Under the pieces are notes generated by a model, which was not told where the DNA came from, made no database searches, and worked only from the letters and a program-made list of their open reading frames with translations. A DNA stretch of 64,000 nucleotides from Desulfocurvus vexinensis DSM 17965. GTDB lineage: Bacteria; Desulfobacterota; Desulfovibrionia; Desulfovibrionales; Desulfovibrionaceae. The DNA is taken from the NCBI RefSeq assembly GCF_000519125.1, contig NZ_JAEX01000002.1, positions 124,001 through 188,000 of the forward strand. The letters are read 5' to 3'. A program made the position numbers and the translations under genes. This document shows positions 47,894 to 58,067 of this stretch, piece after piece. The first letter of the stretch is position 1. Each line of letters begins with the position of its first letter.

Positions 47894-50197
47894 TCAGCCC
47901 CCGGCGCGGCCCAGGGCGGCGCGCACGGCGCGGGCCAGGTCCGCCTTCTGCACGGGCTTGTGCAGGGTCACGGCGATGCCCAGCTCGCGGGCGGCCCCGG
48001 CGGCGGGCTCGCGGCAGAAGCCGGTGCACAGGATCACGGGCAGCTCCGGGCGCAGGGCGCGCGCCTCGCGCGCCAGCCCGGTGCCCGTCAGCCCGGGCAT
48101 GGTCTGGTCGGTGACCAGCAGGTCGAAGGCCCCGGGGTCGGCGCGGAGGAGCTCCAGGGCCCGCGCGCTGTCGGTCTCGATGTGCGCGTGCAGCCCCAGG
48201 CTGCGCAGCATCTCGCCCAGCACCGCCGCCAGGGGCGCCTCGTCGTCCACCAGCAGGACGCGCCCGCCCCGGGGCGCGACGTGGTCGGGCCCGGCCTCGG
48301 CCAGGGCGTCGGGCGCCCCGGGGGCCTCGGGCAGCAGGATTTCGAAGGCCGCGCCCTGGCCCGGGGCGCTGCGCACGGACACGGCCCCGCCGTGCCCGGT
48401 GACGATGCCGTGGACCATGGCCAGGCCCATGCCGGTGCCCTCGTCGGGGCCCTTGGTGGTGAAAAAGGGGTCGAAGACCTTGTCGCGGATGGCCTCGGGA
48501 ATGCCGTGCCCGGTGTCGGCCACGGTCAGGCGTACGTGGGGCCCGGGGGCCAGCGGGGGGTGCTGGGCCGCGCCCAGCGCGTCCAGCTCCACGCGCTCCA
48601 GGGCGATGGACAGCCTGCCGCCGCCCTCGCGCATGGCGTGGGCCGCGTTGGTGCACAGGTTCATGAGCACCTGGTGGACCTGGGAGAGGTTGGCGCGCAC
48701 GGTGCCGGGCCCGGCGAGGTCCAGGGCGATGTCCACGTTGGCCGGGATGGAGGCGCGCAGCAGCTTCACGGCCTCCTTGACCACGCTGTCCAGGGCCAGG
48801 GGCCGCAGGTCGGGCTCCTCCTGGCGGCTGAAGGTCAGGATCTGGTGGATCAGGTCGCGCGCGCGGCGCCCGGCGGTGAGCACTTCGGCGAGCCTGCGCC
48901 GGGCCGGGGCGGGCAGGTCGGGCTCCTCCAGGCTCATCTCGGTGTAGCCCATGATGACGCCCAGGATGTTGTTGAAATCGTGGGCGATGCCCCCGGCCAG
49001 GGTGCCGATGGCTTCCAGCTTCTGCGACTGGCGCAGCCGGGCTTCCAGCTCCTTGCGCCGCGACACGTCGTGGGCCGTGAGTACGAAGCCGCCGCGCGCG
49101 CCCTCGCCCAGGTCGAAGGGCGACACCGTGACCAGGAACCAGCCGCCCAGGGCGGGGATGTGCATCTCCTCGGGCTGCCCGGCCTCGCGGACCATGCGCC
49201 GGATGCGCGGCCCGGCCAGGGGCGGCCCGTCGCCGGGGTCGAAGACCGCCTCGCAGGGGCGGCCCACCATGTCCTTGGGGTGGGCGCCCAGGCGCGCGGC
49301 CAGGGCCATGTTCAGGCGGCGCACCGTCAGGTCCTCGCCCAGGATGGCGATGATGTCGGGCACGCTGTCGAAGGTCTTCTCCCATTCCTGCTTGGCGCGG
49401 ATGATCATGTCTTCCACGGCCTTGCGCTTGCCGATGTCCTCGATGGTGCCTTCGATGCCCGCCACTTCGCCCGCCTCGCCGCGCATGGCCCGGGCGGTGA
49501 TGGAGACCCAGGCCAGGGCGCCGTCGCGCCGCAGCACGCGGGTTTCGAAGTCGGAGACGAACTCGCGCTCGCGGACCATGAAGAGCAGGGCCTCCAGGGC
49601 GCGCTCGTCGGCCAGGGGCAGCTTGCGGTCGGCCCCGGCCAGGTGGCGGCCCAGGGCCTCGGCCCCGTCGTGGCCCAGGATGCGCGCGAAGGAGGGGTTG
49701 AACGTCACCAGCGCGCCCCAGGGCGTGCACTGGAAGATGCCCAGCACCGAGTTCTCGATCATGCCCCGGTAGGTGCCTTCGTCGGCGTGCAGGCGCTCCC
49801 ACTGCCGGGCCAGCCTGCGGCGGCGCGCGGCGTCGCGCAGCAGGCGGGTGAACACGGCGGGCGCGCGCCAGTCGGCCTCGGCCAGCACGTCGTCGGCGCC
49901 CTCGCGCACGGCGGCGCGCGCCGCTGCGGGCTCCAGGCCCGGGGCCATGAGCACGAAGGGCACGTCCTCGCGCGCGGCCCGGGCCAGGGCCATGGTCTCG
50001 CGCCAGGGCAGGCCGGGCACGTCCTGGTCCGAGGCCACGGCGTCCCAGGGCTCCTCGGCCAGGGCCATGGAGAGGTCGTGGATGTTGTCCACCACGGTGT
50101 AGGCGGGCTCCAGCCCGGCCCTGGCCAGGGTGGCGGCCAGGGCGGCGGCGCGGTCCTCGAAGGCGGTGGCGAAGAGCAGGCTGAAGCGGGTTCCCAT
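47894..50197 (-). CDS. Hybrid sensor histidine kinase with C-terminal receiver
   Basis: The 767-residue protein has a pseudo-receiver N-terminus (about 5-125, [13 protein letters not shown]) and two PAS domains (about 140-265 and 275-390). HisKA ([19 protein letters not shown]), HATPase ([35 protein letters not shown]) and a complete receiver (about 645-765, LLVDDEAP and [11 protein letters not shown]) follow. No membrane segment is present. The receiver at the end may pass phosphate to a separate phosphotransfer protein. Confidence 0.93.
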   Translation of the reverse strand: MGTRFSLLFATAFEDRAAALAATLARAGLEPAYTVVDNIHDLSMALAEEPWDAVASDQDVPGLPWRETMALARAAREDVPFVLMAPGLEPAAARAAVREGADDVLAEADWRAPAVFTRLLRDAARRRRLARQWERLHADEGTYRGMIENSVLGIFQCTPWGALVTFNPSFARILGHDGAEALGRHLAGADRKLPLADERALEALLFMVREREFVSDFETRVLRRDGALAWVSITARAMRGEAGEVAGIEGTIEDIGKRKAVEDMIIRAKQEWEKTFDSVPDIIAILGEDLTVRRLNMALAARLGAHPKDMVGRPCEAVFDPGDGPPLAGPRIRRMVREAGQPEEMHIPALGGWFLVTVSPFDLGEGARGGFVLTAHDVSRRKELEARLRQSQKLEAIGTLAGGIAHDFNNILGVIMGYTEMSLEEPDLPAPARRRLAEVLTAGRRARDLIHQILTFSRQEEPDLRPLALDSVVKEAVKLLRASIPANVDIALDLAGPGTVRANLSQVHQVLMNLCTNAAHAMREGGGRLSIALERVELDALGAAQHPPLAPGPHVRLTVADTGHGIPEAIRDKVFDPFFTTKGPDEGTGMGLAMVHGIVTGHGGAVSVRSAPGQGAAFEILLPEAPGAPDALAEAGPDHVAPRGGRVLLVDDEAPLAAVLGEMLRSLGLHAHIETDSARALELLRADPGAFDLLVTDQTMPGLTGTGLAREARALRPELPVILCTGFCREPAAGAARELGIAVTLHKPVQKADLARAVRAALGRAGG

Positions 50198-50368
50198 GGC
50201 GCGGTCCTCAGGGTGCGGGGGCGTGGCGGACCCGATGCTAGCAGAAGGGGCGCCCAAGGTAAAACAATGCGTGGCGCGCCGGGGGTTTCCTTTTTCCGGG
50301 AAGGGGGCTAGGGGTGGACGCCGGGCCGCACGGCCCGCCACACCCCCGCAGCAAGGAGCGCCACAGCC

Positions 50369-50908
50369 ATGCAGGCCCCCGAGATCGACCCGCGCGTCGC
50401 GGCCCTGGTCCTCGATTCCCAGGCGGCGGACCTGTTCCGCATCGCCAAGGGTTTCCAGCGCCAGGGGCGGCGCAGCGAATTCACGGCCAAGGTCGCCGAC
50501 GACGAGGCCCTGACCGCCGCCTACCTGTTCCGCCCGCGCGCCCAGGTGCTGGAGCTGGGCGGGCTGCCCGAGGCCTTCCGCGCCCAGGTCAAGCCCTTCA
50601 ACATCCTGGGCATGATCCGCGACAAGGGCCCGGACGGCGCCGCCCCGGGCCGCGTGGTGCTCGACCTGCTGGCCGGGCTGCCCCGGCCCTTCGCCACCCT
50701 GCGCAGCCCCGTGGAGCTGCGCGCCGCGCTGTATCCCGGCTCGGTGCTGACCTTCACCAACCACCTGCTGCGCTGCCGGGGCATGGCCAAGGACCTCTCG
50801 GACTTCGGCTACGAGGAGTTCCAGGCGGAGCTGCGGCGCCGGGAGGAGTTCACCCGCGCCCTGCGCGGGCCCGGGGCCCCGGCTGGCCCCGGCTGGCCCC
50901 TGGGCTAG
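50369..50908 (+). CDS. Hypothetical protein
   Basis: The 179-residue soluble protein (MQAPEIDPRVAALVLDSQAA, then LFRIAKGFQRQGRRSEFTAK) has no motif I can name. AAGGAG lies 11 bases before the ATG. Its stop codon shares the CTAG at 50,905-50,908 with the stop of the convergent pilus gene. Codon use is normal for this genome. Confidence 0.75.
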   Translation: MQAPEIDPRVAALVLDSQAADLFRIAKGFQRQGRRSEFTAKVADDEALTAAYLFRPRAQVLELGGLPEAFRAQVKPFNILGMIRDKGPDGAAPGRVVLDLLAGLPRPFATLRSPVELRAALYPGSVLTFTNHLLRCRGMAKDLSDFGYEEFQAELRRREEFTRALRGPGAPAGPGWPLG

Positions 50909-51402
50909 CCGCACGGGGTCCAGGGCTCGTTGATCATCCGGCCCTGGCCGCGCAGAGGGATGGAGTCCGGCAGCATGTCGCCCACGATGGGCGTGATGGG
51001 CCGGTAGTCGCAGCGCACCTCCACCTCGACCATGGCGCAGGGCCGCCCGGCGTCGTCGGCGCTGGCGGCGGCGGAGGGGTCCGTGCCCGGCCAGGAGCGC
51101 ACCAGCACGCTCACGGGCATGGCCCCGGCAGCGGGCTCGGCCACGGCGCGCGCGGCCTGCACGATCCTGCCCAGGCGCGAGCCGTCGTCCTCGCCCTGGC
51201 CGGTAACGGCGGTGCGCGCGCCGACCTTGGCGGCCTTGTCCATGGCCGCCGACAGGAAGATCATGTTCCCGAATTCCACCAGCCCCAGGACCATGGCCAG
51301 CAGCAGGGGCAGCACCAGGGCGAACTCCAGGGCGCTGACGCCCCGGGAGCAGCGCCCCAGCCTGCGGCCCGCGCGGGCGATGCGCGTCGTTGTCCGGTCC
51401 AT
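50905..51402 (-). CDS. TadE-like pseudopilin
   Basis: The 165-residue protein has the TadE N-terminus: a basic region, then GVSALEFALVLPLLLAMVLG with the conserved Glu, and a C-terminal domain with Cys residues (RPCAMVEVEVRCDY). TadE-like proteins are processed by the prepilin peptidase and act in the Tad assembly machine. It is the last gene of the tad operon. Confidence 0.88.
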   Translation of the reverse strand: MDRTTTRIARAGRRLGRCSRGVSALEFALVLPLLLAMVLGLVEFGNMIFLSAAMDKAAKVGARTAVTGQGEDDGSRLGRIVQAARAVAEPAAGAMPVSVLVRSWPGTDPSAAASADDAGRPCAMVEVEVRCDYRPITPIVGDMLPDSIPLRGQGRMINEPWTPCG

Positions 51403-51416
51403 GGTCCGCCTCCTGC

Positions 51417-52712
51417 CTAGTTCAGCAATCGCCAGCCGAGCTGGCGGCCGATGAGCTTGAACATGCCGCCGATGTCGTAGGACGACGGGGCGTCGAAGTA
51501 GTGGTCGTTGGTGCCGGGCCTGCTGGAGGCCACGGCCTTCATCAGCGCCACGTCCGTGGAGTCCGAGACCCCGAAGCGCACGCTGAAGATCTCGATGCCC
51601 GCGTCCTTGGCCTTCTGGGCCTCCTGGAGCATGGCGTTGTTGAGCGCCCCGCCGTTCTCGCAGTGCGAGGTCGTGTCCAGCATTCCGTAGTAGGCGTTGG
51701 TCCAGTAGTCGTTGGGCGTGTACGACACGGCGTAGCTGCCGCCGCACTTGCCGTCCTCGGTGTCGCCGTCGGTGAGCAGGATGATGATCTTGCGCATGTC
51801 GTCGCGGTCGGAGGCCTCGGTGAAGGGCGGCTCGGGGGTCAGCACGTGGCGGGCCCACTTGAGGCCCTCGGAGATGACCGTGCCCGAGGCGGCCCCCAGG
51901 GCGTCCTGGGCGCGGATGGCGGCGATGATCACGTCGCGGTCGTCGGTCAGGGCCTGGGTCCGGGGGATGGAGGAGCAGGTGCCGGTGCTCACGCGCAGGG
52001 AACTGCCGCTGGGGTAGCGGTACTTGGACTTGGTGTACTCCTCGTGCAGGTCCCAGTTCCAGGTGCCGTCGGCGTTGCGGCAGCCCGCGGGCAGGCCGTC
52101 CACGCCGTCCGGGATGTGCACCTTGCCGCGGAAGGGCACCACGGCGGCCTTGACCGTGGCGTGGGCGCCCGGGGGCATCATCAGCTCCACCAGGTCGATG
52201 GCCGCCTGGTTGGTCTCGTTGATGGGCGAGCCCTTCATGCTCCCGGAGTTGTCGATGACGAAGACCACCTCCAGGTTGTTGAAGCCCGCCGCCGCCGAGG
52301 CCGTGAGGGTCTTGGCCGAGGCGCCGACCACGCCCAGCAGCAGCACGTCCACCTCCACCCGGGCGCTGACGCGCACGCTGCGGATTTCGGTGCCCGGGAC
52401 CACGCCCACCACCTCGGCCTCGGGCATGTTGCGGCCCAGGTATTCGGCCACGGCGGCGTTGACCAGGCCCTTGGAGAGGTCGGGGTCGAAGGGCAGTTGC
52501 AGGCTGCCGGCCAGGGCCGCCGCGTCGGTGGCGGCCTGCAGGCGCGAGTGGGCGTGGTAGAGCCGGGCCGAGTCGATGCCCAGGCCTACCAGGCCGACAA
52601 TGACGGGCACGGCCACGGCGGCGAACACAGCCGCCGACCCGCGCGAACAAAACGCCAGCGCCCTAGGGAACCGGCATGCTCGTGTGCGCCACCAGCGTAA
52701 GCAGCGGCTCAT
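51417..52712 (-). CDS. TadG-like pilus protein with von Willebrand A domain
   Basis: The 431-residue protein has an N-terminal TadG-type membrane helix (AVFAAVAVPVIVGLVGLGID) and a large vWA domain with the metal site VFVIDNSGSMKG and later ILLTDGDTEDGKCG. It is probably exported and may bind surfaces or stabilise the pilus base. The start is uncertain: the ATG at 52,712 overlaps the previous gene by 50 bases and has no strong ribosome site. Confidence 0.88.
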   Translation of the reverse strand: MSRCLRWWRTRACRFPRALAFCSRGSAAVFAAVAVPVIVGLVGLGIDSARLYHAHSRLQAATDAAALAGSLQLPFDPDLSKGLVNAAVAEYLGRNMPEAEVVGVVPGTEIRSVRVSARVEVDVLLLGVVGASAKTLTASAAAGFNNLEVVFVIDNSGSMKGSPINETNQAAIDLVELMMPPGAHATVKAAVVPFRGKVHIPDGVDGLPAGCRNADGTWNWDLHEEYTKSKYRYPSGSSLRVSTGTCSSIPRTQALTDDRDVIIAAIRAQDALGAASGTVISEGLKWARHVLTPEPPFTEASDRDDMRKIIILLTDGDTEDGKCGGSYAVSYTPNDYWTNAYYGMLDTTSHCENGGALNNAMLQEAQKAKDAGIEIFSVRFGVSDSTDVALMKAVASSRPGTNDHYFDAPSSYDIGGMFKLIGRQLGWRLLN

Positions 52713-53094
52713 GGCCCAGGCCGGTGGGGTTGTCGCGGAAGAACGACTGGTACGCATAGCTCACCTCGACGGTTACGGTGGAACCGGTGGGATCGGTGGT
52801 CACGGTGGTGGTCAGGCCTGCGGAGGCCAGGTCCGGCGCCAGGGAGCGGACCAGGGCGCTGGCCGCCTCGGCGCTGGCGTTGCCCGAGACGATGACCTGG
52901 CGCGCGGCGGCGCGGCTGGCCTCGGAAATGGCCGAGTAGGCCCGCAGCACGGCGCCGCCCTCCACCAGCAGGAACAGCAGCCCGGCCAGCACGGGCAGCA
53001 GCAGGGCCACCTCCAGGGCGGCCACGCCGCGCCTGCGGGCCGCGCGGGGGCGGGGCCGGGGGGCGGGGGCGGTGTCGGGCATGCGGGCGGTCAT
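52663..53094 (-). CDS. TadE-like pseudopilin
   Basis: The 143-residue protein has a Pro/Arg-rich leader followed by GVAALEVALLLPVLAGLLFL (conserved Glu) and a small domain. It is the second TadE-type protein in the operon, between TadD and TadG. The long basic leader is Pro-rich, which is a little unusual. Confidence 0.86.
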   Translation of the reverse strand: MTARMPDTAPAPRPRPRAARRRGVAALEVALLLPVLAGLLFLLVEGGAVLRAYSAISEASRAAARQVIVSGNASAEAASALVRSLAPDLASAGLTTTVTTDPTGSTVTVEVSYAYQSFFRDNPTGLGHEPLLTLVAHTSMPVP

Positions 53095-53120
53095 GGCGGC
53101 TCCTTGCTGCTGCGTTGCGG

Positions 53121-54680
53121 CTAGAGGTCCGGGGTGGCCTGGGCCGGGGCGGGCCGGGCGGCGCGCACCACGCGCGCCCCCGCGTTGCCGCGCTCGGCGC
53201 GCAGGGCGTCCAGGGCCTGGCGGGCCTCGCCCTGGGTGGCGAAGGCGCCCACGGTGACGCGCCACCACTGGCCGGAACCGGCCAGCTCGACGGGCACCAC
53301 GGCGCTGTCATGCCCGGCCTGGCGCAGGCGCTCGGCCTCGCGCCGGGCGTTGTCCTGCTGGCGCCACGAGCTGCAATGCACGGTGTAGGCGGCCTGCGGG
53401 GCGGCCTCGGGCCGGGCGGGGGCCAGGGCGGGCGCCGGGGCCGACGGCGCCTGGGGGGTGAAGGCCACGGGGGTGGCGGCTGCCTGGGCCGGGCCGGAGG
53501 GCGCGCTCAGGGCAGGCGCGTCCGGGGCGGGGTCTTCCAGGGCGAAGGTGGGCGCCGGGCCGGGCTCGGGGCCGAGGTCCACGAAGGCGGTCCGGGCCGG
53601 GGCGCGGGGCGCGGCGGGCGCGGGCAGGGCCGCAGCGCTGCCCGCCACGGTCAGCGGCCCGCCTGGCACCAGGGCCACCACCGCGCCGTCCAGGGCGGGG
53701 ATGTCCTGGCGCAGGGCCGCCGGGGCCGGGCCGCCGGGCGTGCCTTCCTCGAAGCGCAGGGCGAGGCGGGCGCGCTTGAGGTTCTCGTGGGCCCGGGCGT
53801 AGTAGGTGGGCTCCAGCTCGATGGCGCGCTGGAAGCTGGCCACGGCCTGGGCGTAGCGGCCCTCCATGAAGTAGAAGTAGCCCAGGTTGTTGTAGGCCCC
53901 GGCCTCGCCCCCGGCGCAGCGGAAGGCTTCCAGGGCCTCGGCGTCGCGGCCCAGCCGCGCCAGGGCCAGGCCCATGTTGTTGTAGGCCTTGGCCGAGGGC
54001 GCGCCCAGGCGCAGGGCGGCGCGGAAGGCGGCCACGGCCTTTTCGTGGTCCCCGGCCAGGGAGTGGGTCAGGCCCAGGTTGTTGTGGACGGTGCCGTCGT
54101 GCGGCGCGGCGCGCAGGGCGGCCTCGAAGGCCTTGACGGCCTCGGCGTGGTCGCCGCGGGCGTTGTGCAGGGCCCCGAGGTGGACCAGGGCGCGCACGCG
54201 GGTGGGGTCCAGGGCCACGGCCCGGGTCAGGTGCTCCCGGGCCTCGGCGTGCAGCCCGGCGCGGAAGTAGACCATCCCGGCGGCCTCGTGGGCCGGGGCG
54301 TAGTCGGGCAGGGCGGCGATGACGTGCTGGAACTCGGCCAGGGCTTCGTCCAGCAGGCCCTTGTCCAGCAGGATGTGCCCGCGCGCCTCGCGGGCCGGGG
54401 CCAGCGCGGGGTCGAGCTTCGCGGCGCGCGAGAACTGCTCGAAGGCCAGCTCCTGGCGGCCCTGGGCCAGGTGGGCCTGGCCGCGCGCGTAGTGCTGGCG
54501 GGCCTGCTCGGCGGGGCTGCCGGGCGCGGCGGCGTCGGCCATGAGGTCCTGCCCGTTGTGGAAGCGCTCCATGAGCGAGGGCCCGGAGGCGCCGGGGGCG
54601 CCCGAGGCGGCGCAGCCCGCCAGGGCCGGGGCCAGGGCCAGGGCGGCCAGGATGAGGATATGGGTCAGTCTGCGGTGCAT
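53121..54680 (-). CDS. tadD: TadD-like TPR lipoprotein with C-terminal SPOR domain
   Basis: The 519-residue protein has a lipoprotein signal (LILAALALAPALAGC) and a series of TPR repeats (about 65-325, such as HNNLGLTHSLAGDHEKAVAA). A long Pro/Ala-rich linker (about 340-430) leads to a SPOR domain (YTVHCSSWRQQDNARREAER to the end), which normally binds denuded peptidoglycan. TadD is the pilotin/assembly lipoprotein of the tad system. The added SPOR domain would tie it to the septum or wall. Confidence 0.88.
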   Translation of the reverse strand: MHRRLTHILILAALALAPALAGCAASGAPGASGPSLMERFHNGQDLMADAAAPGSPAEQARQHYARGQAHLAQGRQELAFEQFSRAAKLDPALAPAREARGHILLDKGLLDEALAEFQHVIAALPDYAPAHEAAGMVYFRAGLHAEAREHLTRAVALDPTRVRALVHLGALHNARGDHAEAVKAFEAALRAAPHDGTVHNNLGLTHSLAGDHEKAVAAFRAALRLGAPSAKAYNNMGLALARLGRDAEALEAFRCAGGEAGAYNNLGYFYFMEGRYAQAVASFQRAIELEPTYYARAHENLKRARLALRFEEGTPGGPAPAALRQDIPALDGAVVALVPGGPLTVAGSAAALPAPAAPRAPARTAFVDLGPEPGPAPTFALEDPAPDAPALSAPSGPAQAAATPVAFTPQAPSAPAPALAPARPEAAPQAAYTVHCSSWRQQDNARREAERLRQAGHDSAVVPVELAGSGQWWRVTVGAFATQGEARQALDALRAERGNAGARVVRAARPAPAQATPDL

Positions 54681-54694
54681 GGCGTCCTCCGTGG

Positions 54695-55636
54695 TTATTC
54701 CATGCTGGCGAAGGTGTGCATCAGCCGGATGCCCGCCGGGCCGAGAATGGCCACCAGCAGCGCGGGCAGGATGCAGAACACCAGGGGGAAAAGCAGTTTT
54801 ACCGGCATCTTGGCGGCCACTTCCTCGGCGCGCTGGTAGCGCGTGGTGCGCAGGGCGTCGGAGTAGACGCGCAGGGTGCGCGCGATGCTCGTGCCGAAGG
54901 CGTCGGCCTGGACGATGAGCGTCACCAGGCTGGTCACGTCCTCCAGGTCGGCGCGCCGGGCCAGGTTGCGCAGGGCGTCGGCCCGCGGCTTGCCCGCGCG
55001 CAGTTCCAGGATCACGGTGTGCAGCTCCTGGCCCAGGGCCGGGCTGGTCAGGGTGATCTCGCGTGCCACGCGGGCCAGGGCCTGGTCCAGGCCCATGCCC
55101 GCCTCGACGCAGACCACCAGAAGGTCCAGGGCGTCGGGCATGGCGTTGAGCAGCTCGCGCCTGCGGCGGTTGATGCGCGTGCGCAGCCAGACGTTGGGCA
55201 GGTACATGCCCAGGGCGGCGGGGGTCAGCAGGGCCAGGGCCAGCAGCCCCGGGGGCACCTGGATGTCCGCCAGCACCTTGACCGCGCCCACGGCCAGCAT
55301 CCCGCCCACGGCCAGGGCCGCCTTGGCGCCGAAAAACGCCAGGGGCGCCCCCGGGCCGCGCAGCCCGGCGCGCACCAGGGCCAGGGCGGTGTCCTGGAGC
55401 TGGTCCTCGTCCTTGGGGCCCAGGGTGCGGCCCAGGCGGGCGGCCCCGGCGGCCAGGGCGGCGGGCAGGCTGCGGCCCTGTTCGGGCCCGTCGCCCAGCA
55501 GGCGGCTGCGCACGCGCTCGGAGCGGCTCTTGGCCGCGAACATGCCGCCCACGGCCAGCACGGCCAGCAGCACCGCCGTGAAGCCCAGGGCCGCAGCCGC
55601 GAGGGGCAGGAGCATGTCGTGTCGCAACAGGTCCAT
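54695..55636 (-). CDS. tadC: TadC-like inner-membrane platform protein
   Basis: The 313-residue protein has membrane segments near the N-terminus and at the C-terminus and a T2SSF domain between (MPDALDLLVVCVEAGMGLDQ, then TLIVQADAFGTSIARTLRVY). With TadB it forms the platform on which the ATPase acts. GGAGG precedes the ATG. Confidence 0.93.
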   Translation of the reverse strand: MDLLRHDMLLPLAAAALGFTAVLLAVLAVGGMFAAKSRSERVRSRLLGDGPEQGRSLPAALAAGAARLGRTLGPKDEDQLQDTALALVRAGLRGPGAPLAFFGAKAALAVGGMLAVGAVKVLADIQVPPGLLALALLTPAALGMYLPNVWLRTRINRRRRELLNAMPDALDLLVVCVEAGMGLDQALARVAREITLTSPALGQELHTVILELRAGKPRADALRNLARRADLEDVTSLVTLIVQADAFGTSIARTLRVYSDALRTTRYQRAEEVAAKMPVKLLFPLVFCILPALLVAILGPAGIRLMHTFASME

Positions 55637-55645
55637 GGCGGCCTC

Positions 55646-56611
55646 CTAGACCGTGATGCGCGTCAGCCGCTTGAGGGCCACGGCGCCCACGGCCATCCAG
55701 ATCATGGCCAGGGTGGACAGCACGCGGCCCTGGGGGGTGTCGCGCAGGACGGACATGTACTCGGGGTTGATCACGGAGATGACCAGGGCCACGGCGAAGG
55801 GCAGGGCCAGCAGGATCCAGGCCGTGAGCCGCCCTTCGGCGGACAGCACGCGGACCTTGCCTTCGAGCTTGAAGCGCTCGCGCACCAGGGTGGCGATGTT
55901 GCCCACGATCTCGGCCAGGTTGCCGCCGGTCTCGCGCTGGATGTTCACCGAGACCACGAAGAACTTGAGGTCCGGGCAGTCCACCCGGCGGGTGAGGTTC
56001 AGCAGGGCCAGGTCGGAGGCCACGCCGAAATTGATTTCGTCCAGGGTCGTGGCGAATTCGGGACCGATGGGGTCCTCGAATTCGTCGGCCACCATGCGCA
56101 GGCCCTGGGGGAAGGCGTGGCCCGCGCGCAGGGCCCGGGCGATGAGGTCCAGGGCATCGGGCAGCTGGCGCTGGAAGCGGCCCATGCGCGCCCTGCGCCG
56201 CCGCCCCACCCACCACAGCGGCGCGCAGGCCAGGGCCAGGGGCAGGGCCGCCAGCAGCAGGGGGCTCACGGTGAACAGCCGCGCGGCGTAGAACCCGACG
56301 GCGCCCAGCACCAGGCACAGCAGCACCAGGGTGCCCACGTTGAGCCCGGTCTGGCCCTGGGTCAGGGCCTGGTCCAGCCGCGCGGTCCAGCCCTGGGCGG
56401 ACAGGGCGCGGTGCAGCCAGGGCACCTCGGAGAGGGTGTGCCTGCGCTCGATGTCCACGGCGCGGGCGTCCTGCCCGGCCCCGCGCAGGGCGTCCAGCCG
56501 CCTGCCCACCTGGGCGCGCTCCTGGTTGCGCGCGCCGTAGAGCGCGTCCATGACGCCCATGCACAGGGCGAACAGCGCCAGGACGCACAGGGCGACGATG
56601 AGGGCGGTCAT
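55646..56611 (-). CDS. tadB: TadB-like inner-membrane platform protein
   Basis: The 321-residue protein has membrane segments at both ends and a T2SSF core ([20 protein letters not shown], then [20 protein letters not shown]). It overlaps the ATPase stop by 4 bases and works with TadC. Confidence 0.93.
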   Translation of the reverse strand: MTALIVALCVLALFALCMGVMDALYGARNQERAQVGRRLDALRGAGQDARAVDIERRHTLSEVPWLHRALSAQGWTARLDQALTQGQTGLNVGTLVLLCLVLGAVGFYAARLFTVSPLLLAALPLALACAPLWWVGRRRRARMGRFQRQLPDALDLIARALRAGHAFPQGLRMVADEFEDPIGPEFATTLDEINFGVASDLALLNLTRRVDCPDLKFFVVSVNIQRETGGNLAEIVGNIATLVRERFKLEGKVRVLSAEGRLTAWILLALPFAVALVISVINPEYMSVLRDTPQGRVLSTLAMIWMAVGAVALKRLTRITV

Positions 56612-58065
56612 GACTGGGCCTCCCGGGCCAGGGCCGGGTCGAAGAGCCCGGCGCCCAGGGTGATGCCCTGGGCCTCCAGGCGCGCGGAAAAGCGCGGGCG
56701 GATGCCCCCGGCCTCGAAATGCCCCAGCACCTTGCCCCGCTCGTCCACGCCCGTCTGGCGGAAGCGGAAGAGCTCCTGCATGGTGATGGCGTCGCCCTCC
56801 ATGCCGGTGATCTCCTGGATGCTGACCATCTTGCGCGAGCCGTCGGACTGCCGCGAGATTTGCAAAATTACGTCCACCGCCGAGGCGATGTAGCGCTTGA
56901 GCGATTCGGTGCTGATGGACAGCCCGGCCATGGCCACCATGGTTTCCAGGCGCATCAGCGCGTCGCGCGGGGAGTTGGCGTGGATGGTGGTCAGCGAGCC
57001 GTCGTGGCCGGTGTTCATGGCCTGGAGCATGTCCAGCACCTCGGCCCCGCGCACCTCGCCGACGATGATCCGGTCCGGGCGCATGCGCAGGCAGTTGCGC
57101 ACCAGGTCGCGGGCGGTGACCTCGCCCAGGCCCTCGATGTTGGCCGGGCGGGTTTCCAGGCGCACCACGTGCTCCTGCTTGAGTTGCAACTCGGCGGCGT
57201 CCTCGATGGTCACCACGCGCTCGTCGTGGGGCACGAAGCGCGACAGGCAGTTGAGCATGGTCGTCTTGCCCGAGCCCGTGCCGCCGGAGACGATGATGTT
57301 CAGCCGGGCGCGCACGATGCCGCGCAGCACCTCGCCCATGCCCGGGGTCAGGGCGCCGAAGCCGATGAGGTCGTCCAGCTCCAGCGGGTCGCGCGAGAAG
57401 CGGCGGATGGACAGGCTCGGCCCGTCCAGGGCCAGGGGCGGGATGATGGCGTTGACGCGGCTGCCGTCTTCCAGGCGGGCGTCCACCATGGGCGAGGACT
57501 CGTCCACCCGGCGGCCCACGCGGGTCACGATGCGGTCGATGATCTTGCGCAGGTGGGCGTCGTCCTTGAAGCGCGTCTGCACGCGCTCGAGCTTGCCCCG
57601 GCGCTCCACGAACACCATGCGGTAGTTGTTGACCAGGATGTCGTTGACCGTGGGGTCCTGGAGCAGCGGCTCCAGCGGGCCCAGGCCGAGCACCTCGTCC
57701 TGCACCTCGCGCACGATCTGGGCGCGCTCGACGGCGTTGAGCGGCGCGGCGCGGTATTCCTCGGCCAGGATGCGTTCCACCAGCCGGGCGATCTCGGCGC
57801 CCAGCAGGTCGGCGGGCAGGGTTTCCACGGCGCCCAGGTCCAGGCGGTCCACCAGGCGTTCGTGGATCTGGGCCTTGATGGCGTAGTAGCTCTCCTCGCG
57901 GGGCTGCTCGGGCAGCGGCGCGGGCTGGGCCGGAGCCTGGGGCGCGGGCCGGGCGGCCTGGGGCGCGGGGCGCGGGGCGGGGCAGGCCCCGGCCAGGGCC
58001 GCACGCGGCGCGGGCGCGGGCGCGGCGCGCAGAATTTCGCGGTGCAGGCGGTCGGCCAGGCCCAT
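56608..58065 (-). CDS. tadA: TadA/CpaF pilus assembly ATPase
   Basis: The 485-residue secretion ATPase has Walker [16 protein letters not shown] (about 262-276), an Asp box (TIEDAAELQ) and Walker [11 protein letters not shown], plus the His-containing [19 protein letters not shown]. The N-terminal about 65 residues are an Ala/Pro-rich stretch of low complexity. It powers pilus extension, and in some systems retraction. Confidence 0.96.
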   Translation of the reverse strand: MGLADRLHREILRAAPAPAPRAALAGACPAPRPAPQAARPAPQAPAQPAPLPEQPREESYYAIKAQIHERLVDRLDLGAVETLPADLLGAEIARLVERILAEEYRAAPLNAVERAQIVREVQDEVLGLGPLEPLLQDPTVNDILVNNYRMVFVERRGKLERVQTRFKDDAHLRKIIDRIVTRVGRRVDESSPMVDARLEDGSRVNAIIPPLALDGPSLSIRRFSRDPLELDDLIGFGALTPGMGEVLRGIVRARLNIIVSGGTGSGKTTMLNCLSRFVPHDERVVTIEDAAELQLKQEHVVRLETRPANIEGLGEVTARDLVRNCLRMRPDRIIVGEVRGAEVLDMLQAMNTGHDGSLTTIHANSPRDALMRLETMVAMAGLSISTESLKRYIASAVDVILQISRQSDGSRKMVSIQEITGMEGDAITMQELFRFRQTGVDERGKVLGHFEAGGIRPRFSARLEAQGITLGAGLFDPALAREAQS

Positions 58066-58067
58066 GG

